Shown here one piece after another: positions 34,331 through 44,482 of a DNA stretch of 64,000 nucleotides. A program made the position numbers and the translations under genes. This DNA comes from Spirosoma sp. 48-14 (GTDB lineage: Bacteria > Bacteroidota > Bacteroidia > Cytophagales > Spirosomataceae): positions 124,001-188,000 of the forward strand of contig NZ_MKUD01000070.1 in NCBI RefSeq assembly GCF_001898575.1. The letters are read 5' to 3'. Under the pieces are notes generated by a model. It saw only the letters and a list, made by a program, of their open reading frames with translations. It made no database searches and was not told the origin of the DNA. Position 1 is the stretch's first letter, and each line of letters opens with the position of its first letter.

Positions 34331-37300
34331 ATGAAGGTGACGTCAAAAAGCTGGGTAAAACTAGTTCTTCTGGTAGTAATGCTCCCGTTTCTGGCGGCAG
34401 GGGCTGTGTATTATGTACTGATTCATAATTTGAATCAACTCATCACCTTTGCTGTCGATAAAGAAACACAGGGTGGCTATGTATTTCAAACCCATAATCT
34501 TAGCCTATCACTGCTACATAAAACGGTTACCATCGATAAGCTGGTGTTTACCCGGAAAGATACTACGAAGGCATCCTCCTACTATTCTATAAAAATTCCA
34601 ACTGCCTATTTGTCGGTCGAGTCATGGCAGGAATTGTTGATAAACAAACGGTTACTGGTCGATAGCTTTTCGGTAAGCAGGCCCGAAATTGTTATTCACG
34701 ATTACCGGACAAACGCGCAGGGACATAGCCAAACGCGTTTTCATACATCGAGTATTCTCGAAAATCTCCAGAAAACCTTAGCGCACCTGCACGCCAAGTC
34801 GTTCAACGTACAGGGCGGAACGTTCGCACTGTACAAGCGCAATACGACAGACCCGTTTCTGATCAAAGACATTAACCTGACGGTTCGCAACTTTTCGAAG
34901 ATCGACAACGACGACCGACGGGTGTTGGCCTCCGATCATATTGAACTAGCCCTCGGACGCCAGAAATGGGTGCTGTCGGACGGAAAAAATACGCTCAGTT
35001 TTCGAGGACTGCACTTCATTAGCTCAACCCAGTTATTCGAGATGGATTCGGTCCATTTCCGGAAACCAGCTACCGATAGAAAAGGGGAGTTGAGTTTACG
35101 GGCGGAGAAGTTTTTCTTCAATTCCAGTCATTTGCCAGCTGTTTATCAAAAAGGTGAATTATGGCTCGATACGCTCATTTGCCTCAGGCCCGTTTTGACG
35201 TTGCCTATCGAGAGTCGTAAAGACCAGGTAACCGATACCGTTAGTACGATTCAGTCGAACCTGAAAACCCTGTTTAAAACCGTAACGATTGGGTATACAC
35301 AAATTAAAGATGGGGAGCTACTGCTCGGAAATAAGACCAATCCGGTATCGCGGGGAGGGACGCAGAAGGCTAATATGAGTATCTATAACCTGGTGCTGAA
35401 TCCCCAAAGTGAGCACTCGGTCATTACCGATAGCATCAATCTGAGTTTACGGAATATCGCTTTTTTTTCGCCCGATAGTTTGTTCAAAATTGGGGTCGAA
35501 TCGTTTCAGATGGTCCGAAACGACGTTATTTTTCGGAATGTGCTCTATGGTACGGCTTCTCGAAGAATAACGGGTAAAGGGCTGACATTTAAGGCTCCAC
35601 TCTTGCAACTGCATGATGTGAGTCTTGAAGATCTGATGCAGAAACGCATTGTGGCGTCGGCGGCTGAGTTGGTACAGCCGAGTATTGACATTAGCGCGAC
35701 AAAAAAAGGCGATAATCGGCCGAAACCGTTTGTCGTAGCTACAGCCGCTCCTCGAAAGGTTGATTTATTCAAAACACTCCACGGCCTGGGCGAACTGCTT
35801 CAGGTAAAGCATTTTCAGATCATTAATGCTAATGCGCACTATCATCTGGAAGGCGATGGCCCCATGGAGGTAACGATGCACAACATGAATGCCAATGTGT
35901 TGCTGAACGATTTTCTGGTCAGCGATTCATTGATCGACATAAAACATGCTATTCCGACGCTAACCATAGCCGATGCACACCTGACTACCAACAAAGTGGC
36001 TGTTGCCTTGAAAAATTACACGCTGAAAGGGCAACAGCGCTACAACCAGGTGGACAGGTTACAGGTAAACCTACCCAATGGTACCGTTATGACGGCCAGC
36101 AAAGTCTACTGGGATGCCTGGGGATGGGATGCCCTTCAGCATTCGAAAGATATACAGGTCGAGCTACTTCGTGTGCATGATTTAGCCATTGATGCCCGAT
36201 TGACGCATAAAAAGCCCGCCCGGTCCTCCCGAGGCCCGTCGTCCGATTCACCCCAAAAGCCGATGCCCCTCCTGCACATCGATCAACTGATGGCCGATCA
36301 CATTACCCTCAACATCGGGTTATCACCACAAACGCAGGCAGGCTTTCAGGCTAGTAATGTCCGTATCGATAAACTATCTACCGAAACCGGAGATATTGGC
36401 TGGGAACAGTTCAGGGGTAAACTGATGGATACGTATGTGAACTTTCCGGGGGGTAAACGCCTGTCGGTAGCGCAGATCGATCTGAATAGCCAGCAAACCT
36501 CCACGCTCACGGGTCTACGCTATGCCGATAATCGGCCTGGCCAAACTATGCAGGTTTTTGTTCCGCAAATCCAGCTCAAAGGCTTATTGAATTCGACTGA
36601 TTTTTCAACCGTACGCTTTCATTCGCTGCAAATAAATCAGCCCGAATTCACGGTGGTGAGTAAACAACAGGCTGCTAGTTCATCAGGACCAGCCAAGGCC
36701 TTTCCAATTCCGTTTACGTTTACTTTACACGATCTTGACGTGCAGGGAGCGAAGGTGGCTTATACACTGCAAAAAGACTCCAGTTCCATTCAGGTTCAGT
36801 CGGTGGTCGATATAACCGGACAGAGCTTCTTCGGTGCCAAAGACGAAGCGCTTACCTTTGCCTCCCTACGTATTGCCCCGTCCAGTACAACGTTCAGTAC
36901 GCCACGACTCAAAACTAGTCTGCCTTCGTCTACCATTCAGCTTAGTAATGGAAGTCTATCCGGTTCTCAACTGGGCCGCCCAATGCTGGTGGGGCATTTG
37001 CAGGCTAGCTTAACAGCCAGTGAGTTGCGCCCAATATTGAATCTTAAGAAAAGTGTGACACCTGATCCTTTACTTATTGGCCATATTACCGCTCAGGTCG
37101 ATTATCCGGGTTTCAGTTGGATACCAGGTAAAAAACAGTCCTGGCGAACCTGGCTGGACCACACCAGTCTGGCAGCCAGCAATGTATCGTTCAGGGGACA
37201 AAAAACGGCCATAGACGCTGCTAAGCTGGCCTGGGAACCGCAAAATGCTCGTCTACAGGTAAGTCAGTTCCAGATAACGCCGACGATGACCAAAGAGGAA

Positions 37301-38212
37301 TTTATGACTCCTCCCAACTTACAGGCCGATTACATAACCGTAAAAGGCGATGAAGCCCAATTCAACGGGTTGAACACGGCGCAGTGGAATCGCGATTCGA
37401 GCATAGCCATTCATCATGTCGTGGTAAGAAATGTTATGACGGATGTGTCGCGCGATAAGCGGCTGCCCGATCCCAGCTTCATTCCCGAAAAACTAATGCC
37501 TACCCGCTTGGTCAGGCAGGTGGGTTTCCCGTTCCGGATCGATTCCATTTCGGTGATTAACAGCCAGGTGCTTTATCACGAAACCTCCAAATTAACCAAT
37601 CGGGTGGGTAGCGTTCCGTTGAGAAATATCAATGGCGTTCTGAAAAATATTACCAATCGCCCGAAGCGGGCAACGGATAGTTTGGTATTGAGTGCCAGTA
37701 CCAAACTGCTGGGGCTACATATTGATCGTCTGCTTTATCGGGAATCCTACGGCGATTCGCTGGCTGGTTTCCGGATGTCGCTCAATACGTCGGGTGTCCA
37801 TCTGCCCGAACTGACCCGGATCACTAGTCCTATGATCGCGGCCAATCTGGAAGCCGGTTATGCACAGCCCATCAGGGCACGGGTAGCAGGGAATCAGTAC
37901 GCATCGGTCGGTATGATGCAATTGCACTACAAAGACTTAAAAATCCATCTGCTTAGCCCGGCCGATACAACAAAAAAAACGCTGCTTACACGGTTTAAAA
38001 ACTTCATTGTGGGCCAGGTAATTCGCAAAAAGAATGAAGCAGATTCGCGTATTTTTTATGACCGTGACCCGCAGGTCTTTATTTTTGGGTACTGGATCAA
38101 AACCATGCTAAGTGGCGTCATGACCAGTGCGGGTGTCAAGCGGAATAAAAAATACCACGATAGCTACTTGAAACTGAGTCAGCAGCGACCATTGCCTGCC
38201 GAACTGGAGTAG
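34331..38212 (+). CDS. Giant AsmA/DUF748-like envelope protein
   Basis: The 1293-residue protein has one N-terminal TM anchor (LVLLVVMLPFLAAGAVYYVL) and a very long extracytoplasmic chain of repeated beta-strand pairs, such as NLSLSLLHKTVTIDKLVFTRKD and the recurring YxSVxSWQELLINKRLLVDSF pattern. AsmA and DUF748 proteins such as TamB-like bridges carry hydrophobic grooves for lipid transfer; the length and strand rhythm fit this class. The C-terminal part (IKTMLSGVMTSAGVKRNKKYH) contains a short amphipathic segment. Function is inferred from family likeness only. Another AsmA-like gene lies at 26917. Confidence 0.78.
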   Translation: MKVTSKSWVKLVLLVVMLPFLAAGAVYYVLIHNLNQLITFAVDKETQGGYVFQTHNLSLSLLHKTVTIDKLVFTRKDTTKASSYYSIKIPTAYLSVESWQELLINKRLLVDSFSVSRPEIVIHDYRTNAQGHSQTRFHTSSILENLQKTLAHLHAKSFNVQGGTFALYKRNTTDPFLIKDINLTVRNFSKIDNDDRRVLASDHIELALGRQKWVLSDGKNTLSFRGLHFISSTQLFEMDSVHFRKPATDRKGELSLRAEKFFFNSSHLPAVYQKGELWLDTLICLRPVLTLPIESRKDQVTDTVSTIQSNLKTLFKTVTIGYTQIKDGELLLGNKTNPVSRGGTQKANMSIYNLVLNPQSEHSVITDSINLSLRNIAFFSPDSLFKIGVESFQMVRNDVIFRNVLYGTASRRITGKGLTFKAPLLQLHDVSLEDLMQKRIVASAAELVQPSIDISATKKGDNRPKPFVVATAAPRKVDLFKTLHGLGELLQVKHFQIINANAHYHLEGDGPMEVTMHNMNANVLLNDFLVSDSLIDIKHAIPTLTIADAHLTTNKVAVALKNYTLKGQQRYNQVDRLQVNLPNGTVMTASKVYWDAWGWDALQHSKDIQVELLRVHDLAIDARLTHKKPARSSRGPSSDSPQKPMPLLHIDQLMADHITLNIGLSPQTQAGFQASNVRIDKLSTETGDIGWEQFRGKLMDTYVNFPGGKRLSVAQIDLNSQQTSTLTGLRYADNRPGQTMQVFVPQIQLKGLLNSTDFSTVRFHSLQINQPEFTVVSKQQAASSSGPAKAFPIPFTFTLHDLDVQGAKVAYTLQKDSSSIQVQSVVDITGQSFFGAKDEALTFASLRIAPSSTTFSTPRLKTSLPSSTIQLSNGSLSGSQLGRPMLVGHLQASLTASELRPILNLKKSVTPDPLLIGHITAQVDYPGFSWIPGKKQSWRTWLDHTSLAASNVSFRGQKTAIDAAKLAWEPQNARLQVSQFQITPTMTKEEFMTPPNLQADYITVKGDEAQFNGLNTAQWNRDSSIAIHHVVVRNVMTDVSRDKRLPDPSFIPEKLMPTRLVRQVGFPFRIDSISVINSQVLYHETSKLTNRVGSVPLRNINGVLKNITNRPKRATDSLVLSASTKLLGLHIDRLLYRESYGDSLAGFRMSLNTSGVHLPELTRITSPMIAANLEAGYAQPIRARVAGNQYASVGMMQLHYKDLKIHLLSPADTTKKTLLTRFKNFIVGQVIRKKNEADSRIFYDRDPQVFIFGYWIKTMLSGVMTSAGVKRNKKYHDSYLKLSQQRPLPAELE

Positions 38213-38235
38213 CTTTTCTACATGATCTGTTCACT

Positions 38236-38775
38236 ATGAAGTATTTGCTTATCCTTGCGTTATGCGTATCTATCCAGACTGTTGCGCAGGTACGATTACC
38301 CAACAATGAAGCTGGCCAGGTTCAGTATCAGGAGATCATTAAAGTACCCAATCCGAAAGCACCGGCCCGGCAACTGATGGAACAATTTCATGAGTGGGCT
38401 GATACTTATTATGCCTCCGACCTCACCGCCGAGCAGCAATATGATCAGGAGCATAATATTCTGTTTGTCAAGTCGATGTACAAAATCCACGACCAGACTA
38501 TCCGCTATACATTGACTCTTGAAGCCAAGTATGGTCGTTACCGAGCAACTTTAACTGATTTGATCGCTGAAAGCAACGGATTGAGTGCGCCCATCCGGGC
38601 CACGAGCAGTACAGTGGCCGAAATGGAACGCTCGGCTGCTGGCAAAACCACCCCAAAAAAAGTGATTGAGCAGACAGTACAGCGGCAAACAGAACTGTAT
38701 CAGGAAATTGACAAATCTTGCCGGGAAACGCTTGCCAATCTGCGCGAGGCCATGTTGACAGAAATGAAAAAATAA
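38236..38775 (+). CDS. DUF4468-like exported protein
   Basis: The 179-residue protein has a signal peptide (MKYLLILALCVSIQTVAQ). It continues QVQYQEIIKVPNPKAPARQL, followed by LMEQFHEWADTYY and IRYTLTLEAKYGRYRATLTDLI, the pattern of the DUF4468 TBP-like fold seen in many Bacteroidota periplasmic proteins. The C-terminus is a helical tail (EIDKSCRETLANLREAMLTE). It starts 23 bp after the giant AsmA-like gene, suggesting co-transcription. Confidence 0.75.
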   Translation: MKYLLILALCVSIQTVAQVRLPNNEAGQVQYQEIIKVPNPKAPARQLMEQFHEWADTYYASDLTAEQQYDQEHNILFVKSMYKIHDQTIRYTLTLEAKYGRYRATLTDLIAESNGLSAPIRATSSTVAEMERSAAGKTTPKKVIEQTVQRQTELYQEIDKSCRETLANLREAMLTEMKK

Positions 38776-38843
38776 TATAGCTCGCTAAGTATCGCAAGGT
38801 GCTTCGGACGGCCGAATAGCGTAACAGAAAACCAACTCAAATT

Positions 38844-39506
38844 TTACCGATGCCGCTCAACACCAACCTGTTCGCAATAGTCCAGAACCGGGCAGGTGGA
38901 GCAGTGCGGTAATGTGCCCGTGCAGATGTGCTTTCCAAACGGCATGATCAGCCGATTGATGTTGATCCATTGCCGCTGAGGGACCTGGGCTTCCAGCACC
39001 TTCAACGTTTGTTCAGGTTGCTTCGTATGCACATAACCCCATCGATTAACGACCCGATGCACATGAACATCCACGCTGATAGCCGCCTGTCCTGTAGCCA
39101 CGCCTAAGGCGAGATTGGCACACTTTGGGCCCACTCCTTTCAGGGACGTCAGCGTATCGAAATTGGCTGGTAGTGTGCCCTTAAATTCATGAATGATGCG
39201 TTCGGCGATGCCATGCAGAGTGTACGCTTTCTGGTCAGGATAGGTGGTGCCGTATAGTAAGTTAGTCAGGGTTGGAATATCCAGCGCCAGCAACTGTTCG
39301 GGTGTACGGGCTTTCTCGAAAAGACGCAACGAAACGGGAATCGTGGTTTCGTCAAGTGTTCGGATCGAGATAATACACGAGATCAACTGTTCGAACAGGG
39401 TGTTGTATCCTCGTTCGAACAGGTCGAACATAGCGGCTTTGGGAAAGGGACGGATGGCTTCGTCAATTCGGGAAAGCACAAGGCTGAGGTTGAAATCAGG
39501 TTTCAT
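38844..39506 (-). CDS. Endonuclease III-like DNA glycosylase
   Basis: ATG at 39506 gives a 220-residue protein; the extra upstream codons are palindromic repeat. HhH motif LKGVGPKCANLAL contains the Lys position of the Nth family, and VDVHVHRVVNRWG contains the catalytic Asp. The C-terminal C-x6-C-x2-C-x5-C cluster (CTGTLPHCSTCPVLDYC) binds a [4Fe-4S] centre. It excises oxidised pyrimidines. The HhH residues differ slightly from Escherichia coli Nth (VGPK rather than VGRK), and a housekeeping nth elsewhere in the genome is possible, so no symbol is given. Confidence 0.88.
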   Translation of the reverse strand: MKPDFNLSLVLSRIDEAIRPFPKAAMFDLFERGYNTLFEQLISCIISIRTLDETTIPVSLRLFEKARTPEQLLALDIPTLTNLLYGTTYPDQKAYTLHGIAERIIHEFKGTLPANFDTLTSLKGVGPKCANLALGVATGQAAISVDVHVHRVVNRWGYVHTKQPEQTLKVLEAQVPQRQWININRLIMPFGKHICTGTLPHCSTCPVLDYCEQVGVERHR

Positions 39507-39602
39507 ATTCCCTAAACACCGAAGAGACGAAGATGTCACGAAGAGCAACCGAAAATCTCTGGGTACTCTGCGACATTTTCGTCTCTTCGGCGCTTCGGGA
39601 AT
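39507..39602. repeat. Inverted repeat with GAAGAGACGAA arms
   Basis: The left arm (39507-39544) contains ACCGAAGAGACGAAGATGTC and the right arm (39567-39602) contains GACATTTTCGTCTCTTCGG. The element fills the gap between two minus-strand genes; the left arm starts one base upstream of the endonuclease ATG and the right arm ends just before the OmpA stop codon. Confidence 0.82.
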
Positions 39603-39603
39603 C

Positions 39604-40884
39604 CTATGCCTTGACAATGACTAGTTCAACCCGACGGTTTTCAGGTCGTTCTTTCAGACTTTTGTTAGAATTGATTGGGCGGGAGGGGCCATAGCCAACC
39701 GTTTCAATTCGACCGGCACTGATGCCTTTACTGACCAGGTATTTCTTCACTTCATTGACCCGGTTCCGCGACAACTCCACGTTGGCATCGAATTCGCCCA
39801 CAATGTCGGTATGTCCTTCCAGTTTGATCTGCATGGTTGGGTTGTCGCGCATCACTTCCGCCAACCGATCCAGTTCAGGATAGGATTCGGGTTTAAGATC
39901 GTACCGCGATGCATTGAAATAGATGTTTTTTAGCGTGATTTTCGTGCCCGCTTCAATCGGAACCAGATTGAAGTCGCGCGTCACATCCACGCGATTCGTA
40001 GCCAGCGTATCACTTTGGCTAAAATAGCCTCTTGCCGAAACCGTTAAGGCATAGACGCCTTTTCGGCCAACTGGAATCTGGTATTTACCCGTCGGGATAT
40101 CGCTCCGTACCGAATCGGCAGGATCATCGCCAGTCGCTTCGGCTCCCGAAATCAGTCGATAAGTTACTGTAGCGGCAATTGGATCTTTCGTTTTAGCGTC
40201 CCGCGTAATCCCGTTAATGGCCACCTCCGTCGGGGCTTCTTTAGGTTGTGCAGGCGTAGCAGGCTCATCCGTTCCTACGCCGGGTTTAGTGCGGGGAGTG
40301 TAGCGAGGTTGCTGTGTTTTTGGTTGTACAGGTACAGGCGTAGGGGCTTTGGGAGTACGCTGCGAGTACTGATTTTTTCGTAATGGATTTATGATATGTA
40401 CGCCCCAGAAATTGAAGCAGACATAGCCCTTACTGTCTCTACATTCATATAGGTCAAAGGTGGTATAGCCGGGGTCGACCCGTTCGAAATAAGCCACAAA
40501 ATCAACCCGCTCGCCCGGCTGTACACGCCGACGGGTTTCGGCCGGTATATTCTCAGCTTTAATAAATTTGTAAGATTTCTCGCCCTGATTGACATACAAA
40601 CGAGCCGTTGGCTGAAAACCAATGTTACTTGTTGAGAGTTCTTCCCCATTTGGCGCTGGAATTGGAAATGGCCAGGGACGGTTTGGGAGCGTCAGTGACT
40701 GCCTTTGCGACTCAAATTTCATGTAAATGATTGTATACTGGGCTGTTAGTTCGACCCGCTTGATGGTCACATCGCGGTCGTTTACGTCATCTACACGCGG
40801 ATTTTCGGTTGTATATTGTACCTGTGCGCGTAAGCCTGTTACGAGCAGAGTCAGGCATAAGGTGGACAGGAGTCTCTTGTTCAT
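39604..40884 (-). CDS. OmpA-family outer-membrane protein
   Basis: The 426-residue protein has a signal peptide (MNKRLLSTLCLTLLVTGLRAQ), a beta-rich N-terminal domain of about 170 residues and a Pro-rich linker. A carboxypeptidase-regulatory-like module follows (AINGITRDAKTKDPIAATVTY), then a C-terminal OmpA peptidoglycan-binding domain (LKNIYFNASRYDLKPESYPELDRLA, IKLEGHTDIVGEFDANVELSRNR, GYGPSRPINSNKSLKERPENRRVELVI). The Asp and Arg that bind diaminopimelate are present (HTD, NRRVEL). It anchors the outer membrane to the cell wall. The adjacent endonuclease gene lies beyond a palindromic repeat. Confidence 0.92.
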   Translation of the reverse strand: MNKRLLSTLCLTLLVTGLRAQVQYTTENPRVDDVNDRDVTIKRVELTAQYTIIYMKFESQRQSLTLPNRPWPFPIPAPNGEELSTSNIGFQPTARLYVNQGEKSYKFIKAENIPAETRRRVQPGERVDFVAYFERVDPGYTTFDLYECRDSKGYVCFNFWGVHIINPLRKNQYSQRTPKAPTPVPVQPKTQQPRYTPRTKPGVGTDEPATPAQPKEAPTEVAINGITRDAKTKDPIAATVTYRLISGAEATGDDPADSVRSDIPTGKYQIPVGRKGVYALTVSARGYFSQSDTLATNRVDVTRDFNLVPIEAGTKITLKNIYFNASRYDLKPESYPELDRLAEVMRDNPTMQIKLEGHTDIVGEFDANVELSRNRVNEVKKYLVSKGISAGRIETVGYGPSRPINSNKSLKERPENRRVELVIVKA

Positions 40885-41385
40885 TATTGTTTGCGTTTAC
40901 GGGCACATACCACTAACGATTAGACACTAAAAGCTGTTTCATAGTTTAACCGATAGTTGGAATGATAACCTAAGCCAAATAAGCTGGTCAGTCGGATATA
41001 GGTAGTGTAAATAATTGATTTTGCACCGTTTAGCCCCTCGATCCCAATGTTCGTATTGAGTGTATTATGGTTAAATGTACTTATTAGTTAATGGTTATTT
41101 TTACTTATGTTATAAGTAGTTTTTTGTATTTTTTCTAGTTTATGCATATTGGGGATTAAGTAGTCAAATATGAATTTTCAAACAATTTATCATGCTTATC
41201 GACGTCTAAATAGTTAGGTTAATAGATATTTTATGGATATTTTATTCTTTTAATAACTCATTTATTAATCAATTATTCTAATTAGACATTTATAGTGTAC
41301 TAGTTGGTCTTGCTTAACAATTTTTTAATTTGTTGTTGACTTTTGTACTTTTGCACTATTATCACTTATGTTTCATTAACAACTT
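40885..41385. other. 501-bp AT-rich gap upstream of susC
   Basis: No credible gene was found in any frame. The segment is noticeably richer in A/T than its surroundings (many TTTAT, TTATT and ATTTT runs between 41080 and 41330) and contains the probable promoter of the susC gene near its 3' end. Confidence 0.6.
41346..41353 (+). promoter_or_regulatory. Candidate -7 element TACTTTTG for susC
   Basis: TACTTTTG matches the Bacteroidota consensus TAnnTTTG and is followed by CACTATTATC, 32 bp before the susC ATG. TTGTTGAC lies 14 bp upstream, closer than the usual -33 spacing, so the match is partial. Confidence 0.5.
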
Positions 41386-44300
41386 ATGAGAAAACTCGTA
41401 CAGATTAGCTTCCTGCTGCTGATGACGGCACTAGGGGCTTATGCCCAAAATCAGGTGGTTTCGGGTAGAGTTACATCGTCCGATGATGGCAGTGGATTGC
41501 CGGGGGTATCGGTCAGTGTGAAGGGGAGCACGCAGGGTACGCTTACCGACGCAACAGGCACCTATCGGCTCACTGTTGGCAATAATGCTACACTTGTTTT
41601 CAGTTTTATTGGTTTTACCACGACGGAAGAAGTGGTCAATAATCGGACGACGATCAATGTGGTCCTGAAAACTGACGTCCGGAATTTGAACGAAGTTGTC
41701 GTAACGGGTTACGGTCAGCAAATTAAACGTGACCTGACGGGCAACATTGCGAAAGTAAAAGCGGCTGATATTCAGGATCAACCCGTTACCACCTTCGATC
41801 AGGCGCTTCAGGGAAAAGCTGCTGGCGTACAGATCAATGCCGGGTCGGGTAAGCTGGGTCAGGGGATTCAGGTTCGGGTGCGTGGTCAGTCGTCGGTATC
41901 GGCGTCGAACCAACCGCTGTATGTAGTAGATGGCACGCCCGTTACGACGGATAACCTGAGCTTTAACAGTGCGGCTACCAACCCATTGGCCGATATTAAT
42001 CCGCAGGACATCGAATCGGTTGATATTCTGAAAGATGCATCGGCTGGGGCTATTTATGGTGCTCGGGCGGCCAATGGCGTGGTGCTGATCACCACCAAAA
42101 AAGGGAAAGCAGGGCGCACTAACATCACGTTTGGCGCACAATATGGATCGAGCAAGCCAACTCGTAAACTACAGTTCCTGAATACGGAGCAATACGTGAA
42201 TTTCTATAATAAAGCGGCTGCTAACTCCGACCGGATTGAAGGGCTTGACCCGGCTGATCCTGACTCCTACAGTTCTTACATGAAGGGCTTCTATGAAACA
42301 CAAGGGTTGGGAACCTACGGAACACCTCAACAGGTAAGCACCAACTGGGGCGATCTGGCCTATCAGGATGCGCCGTATCAGCAGTACGATCTGAATCTGA
42401 ACGGTGGTAACGAAAAAACGACGTTTTATATGTCGGGTCAGATTCTGGATCAGAAAGGTATCCTGATTGGTAATGCGCTCAAACGATATTCGGGTCGTCT
42501 GAATCTGGATCATCAGGTATCGAGTCGGCTACGGGTGGGTATCAATATGGGCCTGACCCGTACCTTCAATCAGCGGATTTCGGCTGATAACCAGTTTGAT
42601 AACCCGATGCAGATGGTGGCTCTACCGCCAATGACCCCGTCGATCGATCCGACTACGGGACTACCCGTCGGAACTCCTCCGGGCGACATCAGCATTCCGA
42701 CCTACTATAACCCAATGATTAACATTGGTAATGCGTACTTTAATACGACAGTCTATCGCACGCTGACCAATGTGTTTGGACAACTTCAGATCGCTAAGGG
42801 ATTGTCGTTCCGTACGGAGTTTGGCCTGGACGTGCTCAATCAGCAGGAAGAACTGTATTACAACAGCAAAACCCAGCGTAATTTCGGTGCACCACAGGGT
42901 ATCGGTCAGAATCGATACGTTCGGGTAGAGAACTATACGACTAACAACTTCTTTACGTACAATTTGCTGTTTGGCCGTAGTGTTCTTGACCTGACAGCGG
43001 GGATGTCGTATCAGCAGTCGCAGCAAAAGACCAGTTTCACGGAGGGCCGCGATTTCCCATCGGATGCTTATCGTCAGATTATCAGTGCTGCCCGGAAAAC
43101 GGATGGTTCATCTACGCAAACCGATTACCGCTTCCTGTCGTACTTTGCGCGGGCTAATTACAAATTTTCGGATCGGTATCTGGTCGGTCTAAGCGCTCGT
43201 GTCGATGGATCTTCCCGCTTTGGTCTGAACAGCCGTTACGGGTTCTTCCCGGCTGTATCGGGAGGCTGGGTAATTTCGGAAGAAGATTTCCTGAAGAACA
43301 ACAGTACCATCAGCTTCCTGAAACTGCGGGCCAGCTATGGTCAGACGGGTAATGCCGAGATTCAGAATTTCCCACAATTGGGTCTGTTCACGGGCGACGC
43401 CAGTTATGGAACGCTACCCGGTCAGCGGCCATCGCAGCTAGCAAACCCCGACCTGAAATGGGAAACCACCAATCAGTTCGACGTGGGTGTTGACTTTGGC
43501 ATCCTGAACAACCGCATCAATGGGGAAATTGACTACTACAACAAGCAAACGTCGGGTCTGTTGCTGAGTGTAAACGTACCGGGCACCACAGGATTTGCTA
43601 CCCAGTTCCGCAACGTCGGTAGTCTGGAAAACAAAGGGTTTGAGTTTGTGCTGAACACCGAAAACCTTACGGGTGCTTTCCGCTGGACGACCAACCTCAA
43701 TGCTGCTACCAACACCAACAAGATCACCAACCTACAGGGGCAGATCATCGAAGGCGGTATTAATGCCATGAGCCGGGCCGTAGAAGGACAGCCGCTGGGC
43801 GTTTTCTTCACGCAGGAGTATGCGGGTGTCGATCCGGCCAATGGCGATGCGCTCTGGTATAAAAACACGAAAAATGCCGACGGGTCGATTGACCGCTCAA
43901 CGACCAATGTATATGGTCAGGCGCAGCGTGTTGTGGTCGGTAGCCCACTGCCTAAATGGACGGCAGGGATGACCAACACCTTCAGTTATAAAGGGTTTAC
44001 CCTAAGTGTATTGTTCAACGGTGTATTTGGCAACAAGATCAACTTCTACGGCGTAGGTCGGTATTCGTCGGCCAACGGTCGGTATGAAGACAACCAGACC
44101 GTCGATCAGTTAGCTGCCTGGACCCCACAGAATACCAACACCAACGTACCCGAAGCTCGTTTGTACTACAACAACGGGGCTCAGTCGTCCAGCCGCTTCA
44201 TTCTCGATGGATCGTTCGTTCGGTTGCGTACAGCTACCCTGTCGTACAACCTGCCAAAAGCCCTGATCAATCGGGCGAAACTGAATAACGTTCGGTTGTT

Positions 44301-44457
44301 TGTGACGGGGCAGAATCTGTTGACGTTTACGAAATATACCGGCTGGGATCCTGAAGTAAACGCCGACTACATTGTATCGAACATTGCTCAGGGATACGAT
44401 TTCTATACGGCTCCTCAGGCACGCACCATCACGGGCGGTATCAACATCGGTTTCTGA
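41386..44457 (+). CDS. SusC/RagA-type TonB-linked outer-membrane transporter
   Basis: The 1023-residue protein has a signal peptide (LLLMTALGAYAQ) and an N-terminal CarboxypepD_reg domain (VSGRVTSSDDGSGLPGVSVSVKGSTQGT). The SusC plug follows: VVTGYGQQIKRDLTGN, then VRVRGQSSVSASNQPLYVVDGTP and ILKDASAGAIYGARAANGVVLITTKKGK. The barrel is complete, ending PQARTITGGINIGF with terminal Phe. With the SusD-like gene it forms a transporter for complex glycans, peptides or similar polymers. No substrate-degrading enzyme gene is adjacent. Confidence 0.95.
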   Translation: MRKLVQISFLLLMTALGAYAQNQVVSGRVTSSDDGSGLPGVSVSVKGSTQGTLTDATGTYRLTVGNNATLVFSFIGFTTTEEVVNNRTTINVVLKTDVRNLNEVVVTGYGQQIKRDLTGNIAKVKAADIQDQPVTTFDQALQGKAAGVQINAGSGKLGQGIQVRVRGQSSVSASNQPLYVVDGTPVTTDNLSFNSAATNPLADINPQDIESVDILKDASAGAIYGARAANGVVLITTKKGKAGRTNITFGAQYGSSKPTRKLQFLNTEQYVNFYNKAAANSDRIEGLDPADPDSYSSYMKGFYETQGLGTYGTPQQVSTNWGDLAYQDAPYQQYDLNLNGGNEKTTFYMSGQILDQKGILIGNALKRYSGRLNLDHQVSSRLRVGINMGLTRTFNQRISADNQFDNPMQMVALPPMTPSIDPTTGLPVGTPPGDISIPTYYNPMINIGNAYFNTTVYRTLTNVFGQLQIAKGLSFRTEFGLDVLNQQEELYYNSKTQRNFGAPQGIGQNRYVRVENYTTNNFFTYNLLFGRSVLDLTAGMSYQQSQQKTSFTEGRDFPSDAYRQIISAARKTDGSSTQTDYRFLSYFARANYKFSDRYLVGLSARVDGSSRFGLNSRYGFFPAVSGGWVISEEDFLKNNSTISFLKLRASYGQTGNAEIQNFPQLGLFTGDASYGTLPGQRPSQLANPDLKWETTNQFDVGVDFGILNNRINGEIDYYNKQTSGLLLSVNVPGTTGFATQFRNVGSLENKGFEFVLNTENLTGAFRWTTNLNAATNTNKITNLQGQIIEGGINAMSRAVEGQPLGVFFTQEYAGVDPANGDALWYKNTKNADGSIDRSTTNVYGQAQRVVVGSPLPKWTAGMTNTFSYKGFTLSVLFNGVFGNKINFYGVGRYSSANGRYEDNQTVDQLAAWTPQNTNTNVPEARLYYNNGAQSSSRFILDGSFVRLRTATLSYNLPKALINRAKLNNVRLFVTGQNLLTFTKYTGWDPEVNADYIVSNIAQGYDFYTAPQARTITGGINIGF

Positions 44458-44482
44458 TAGCTTCGTTAAAACGACTTTTCAA

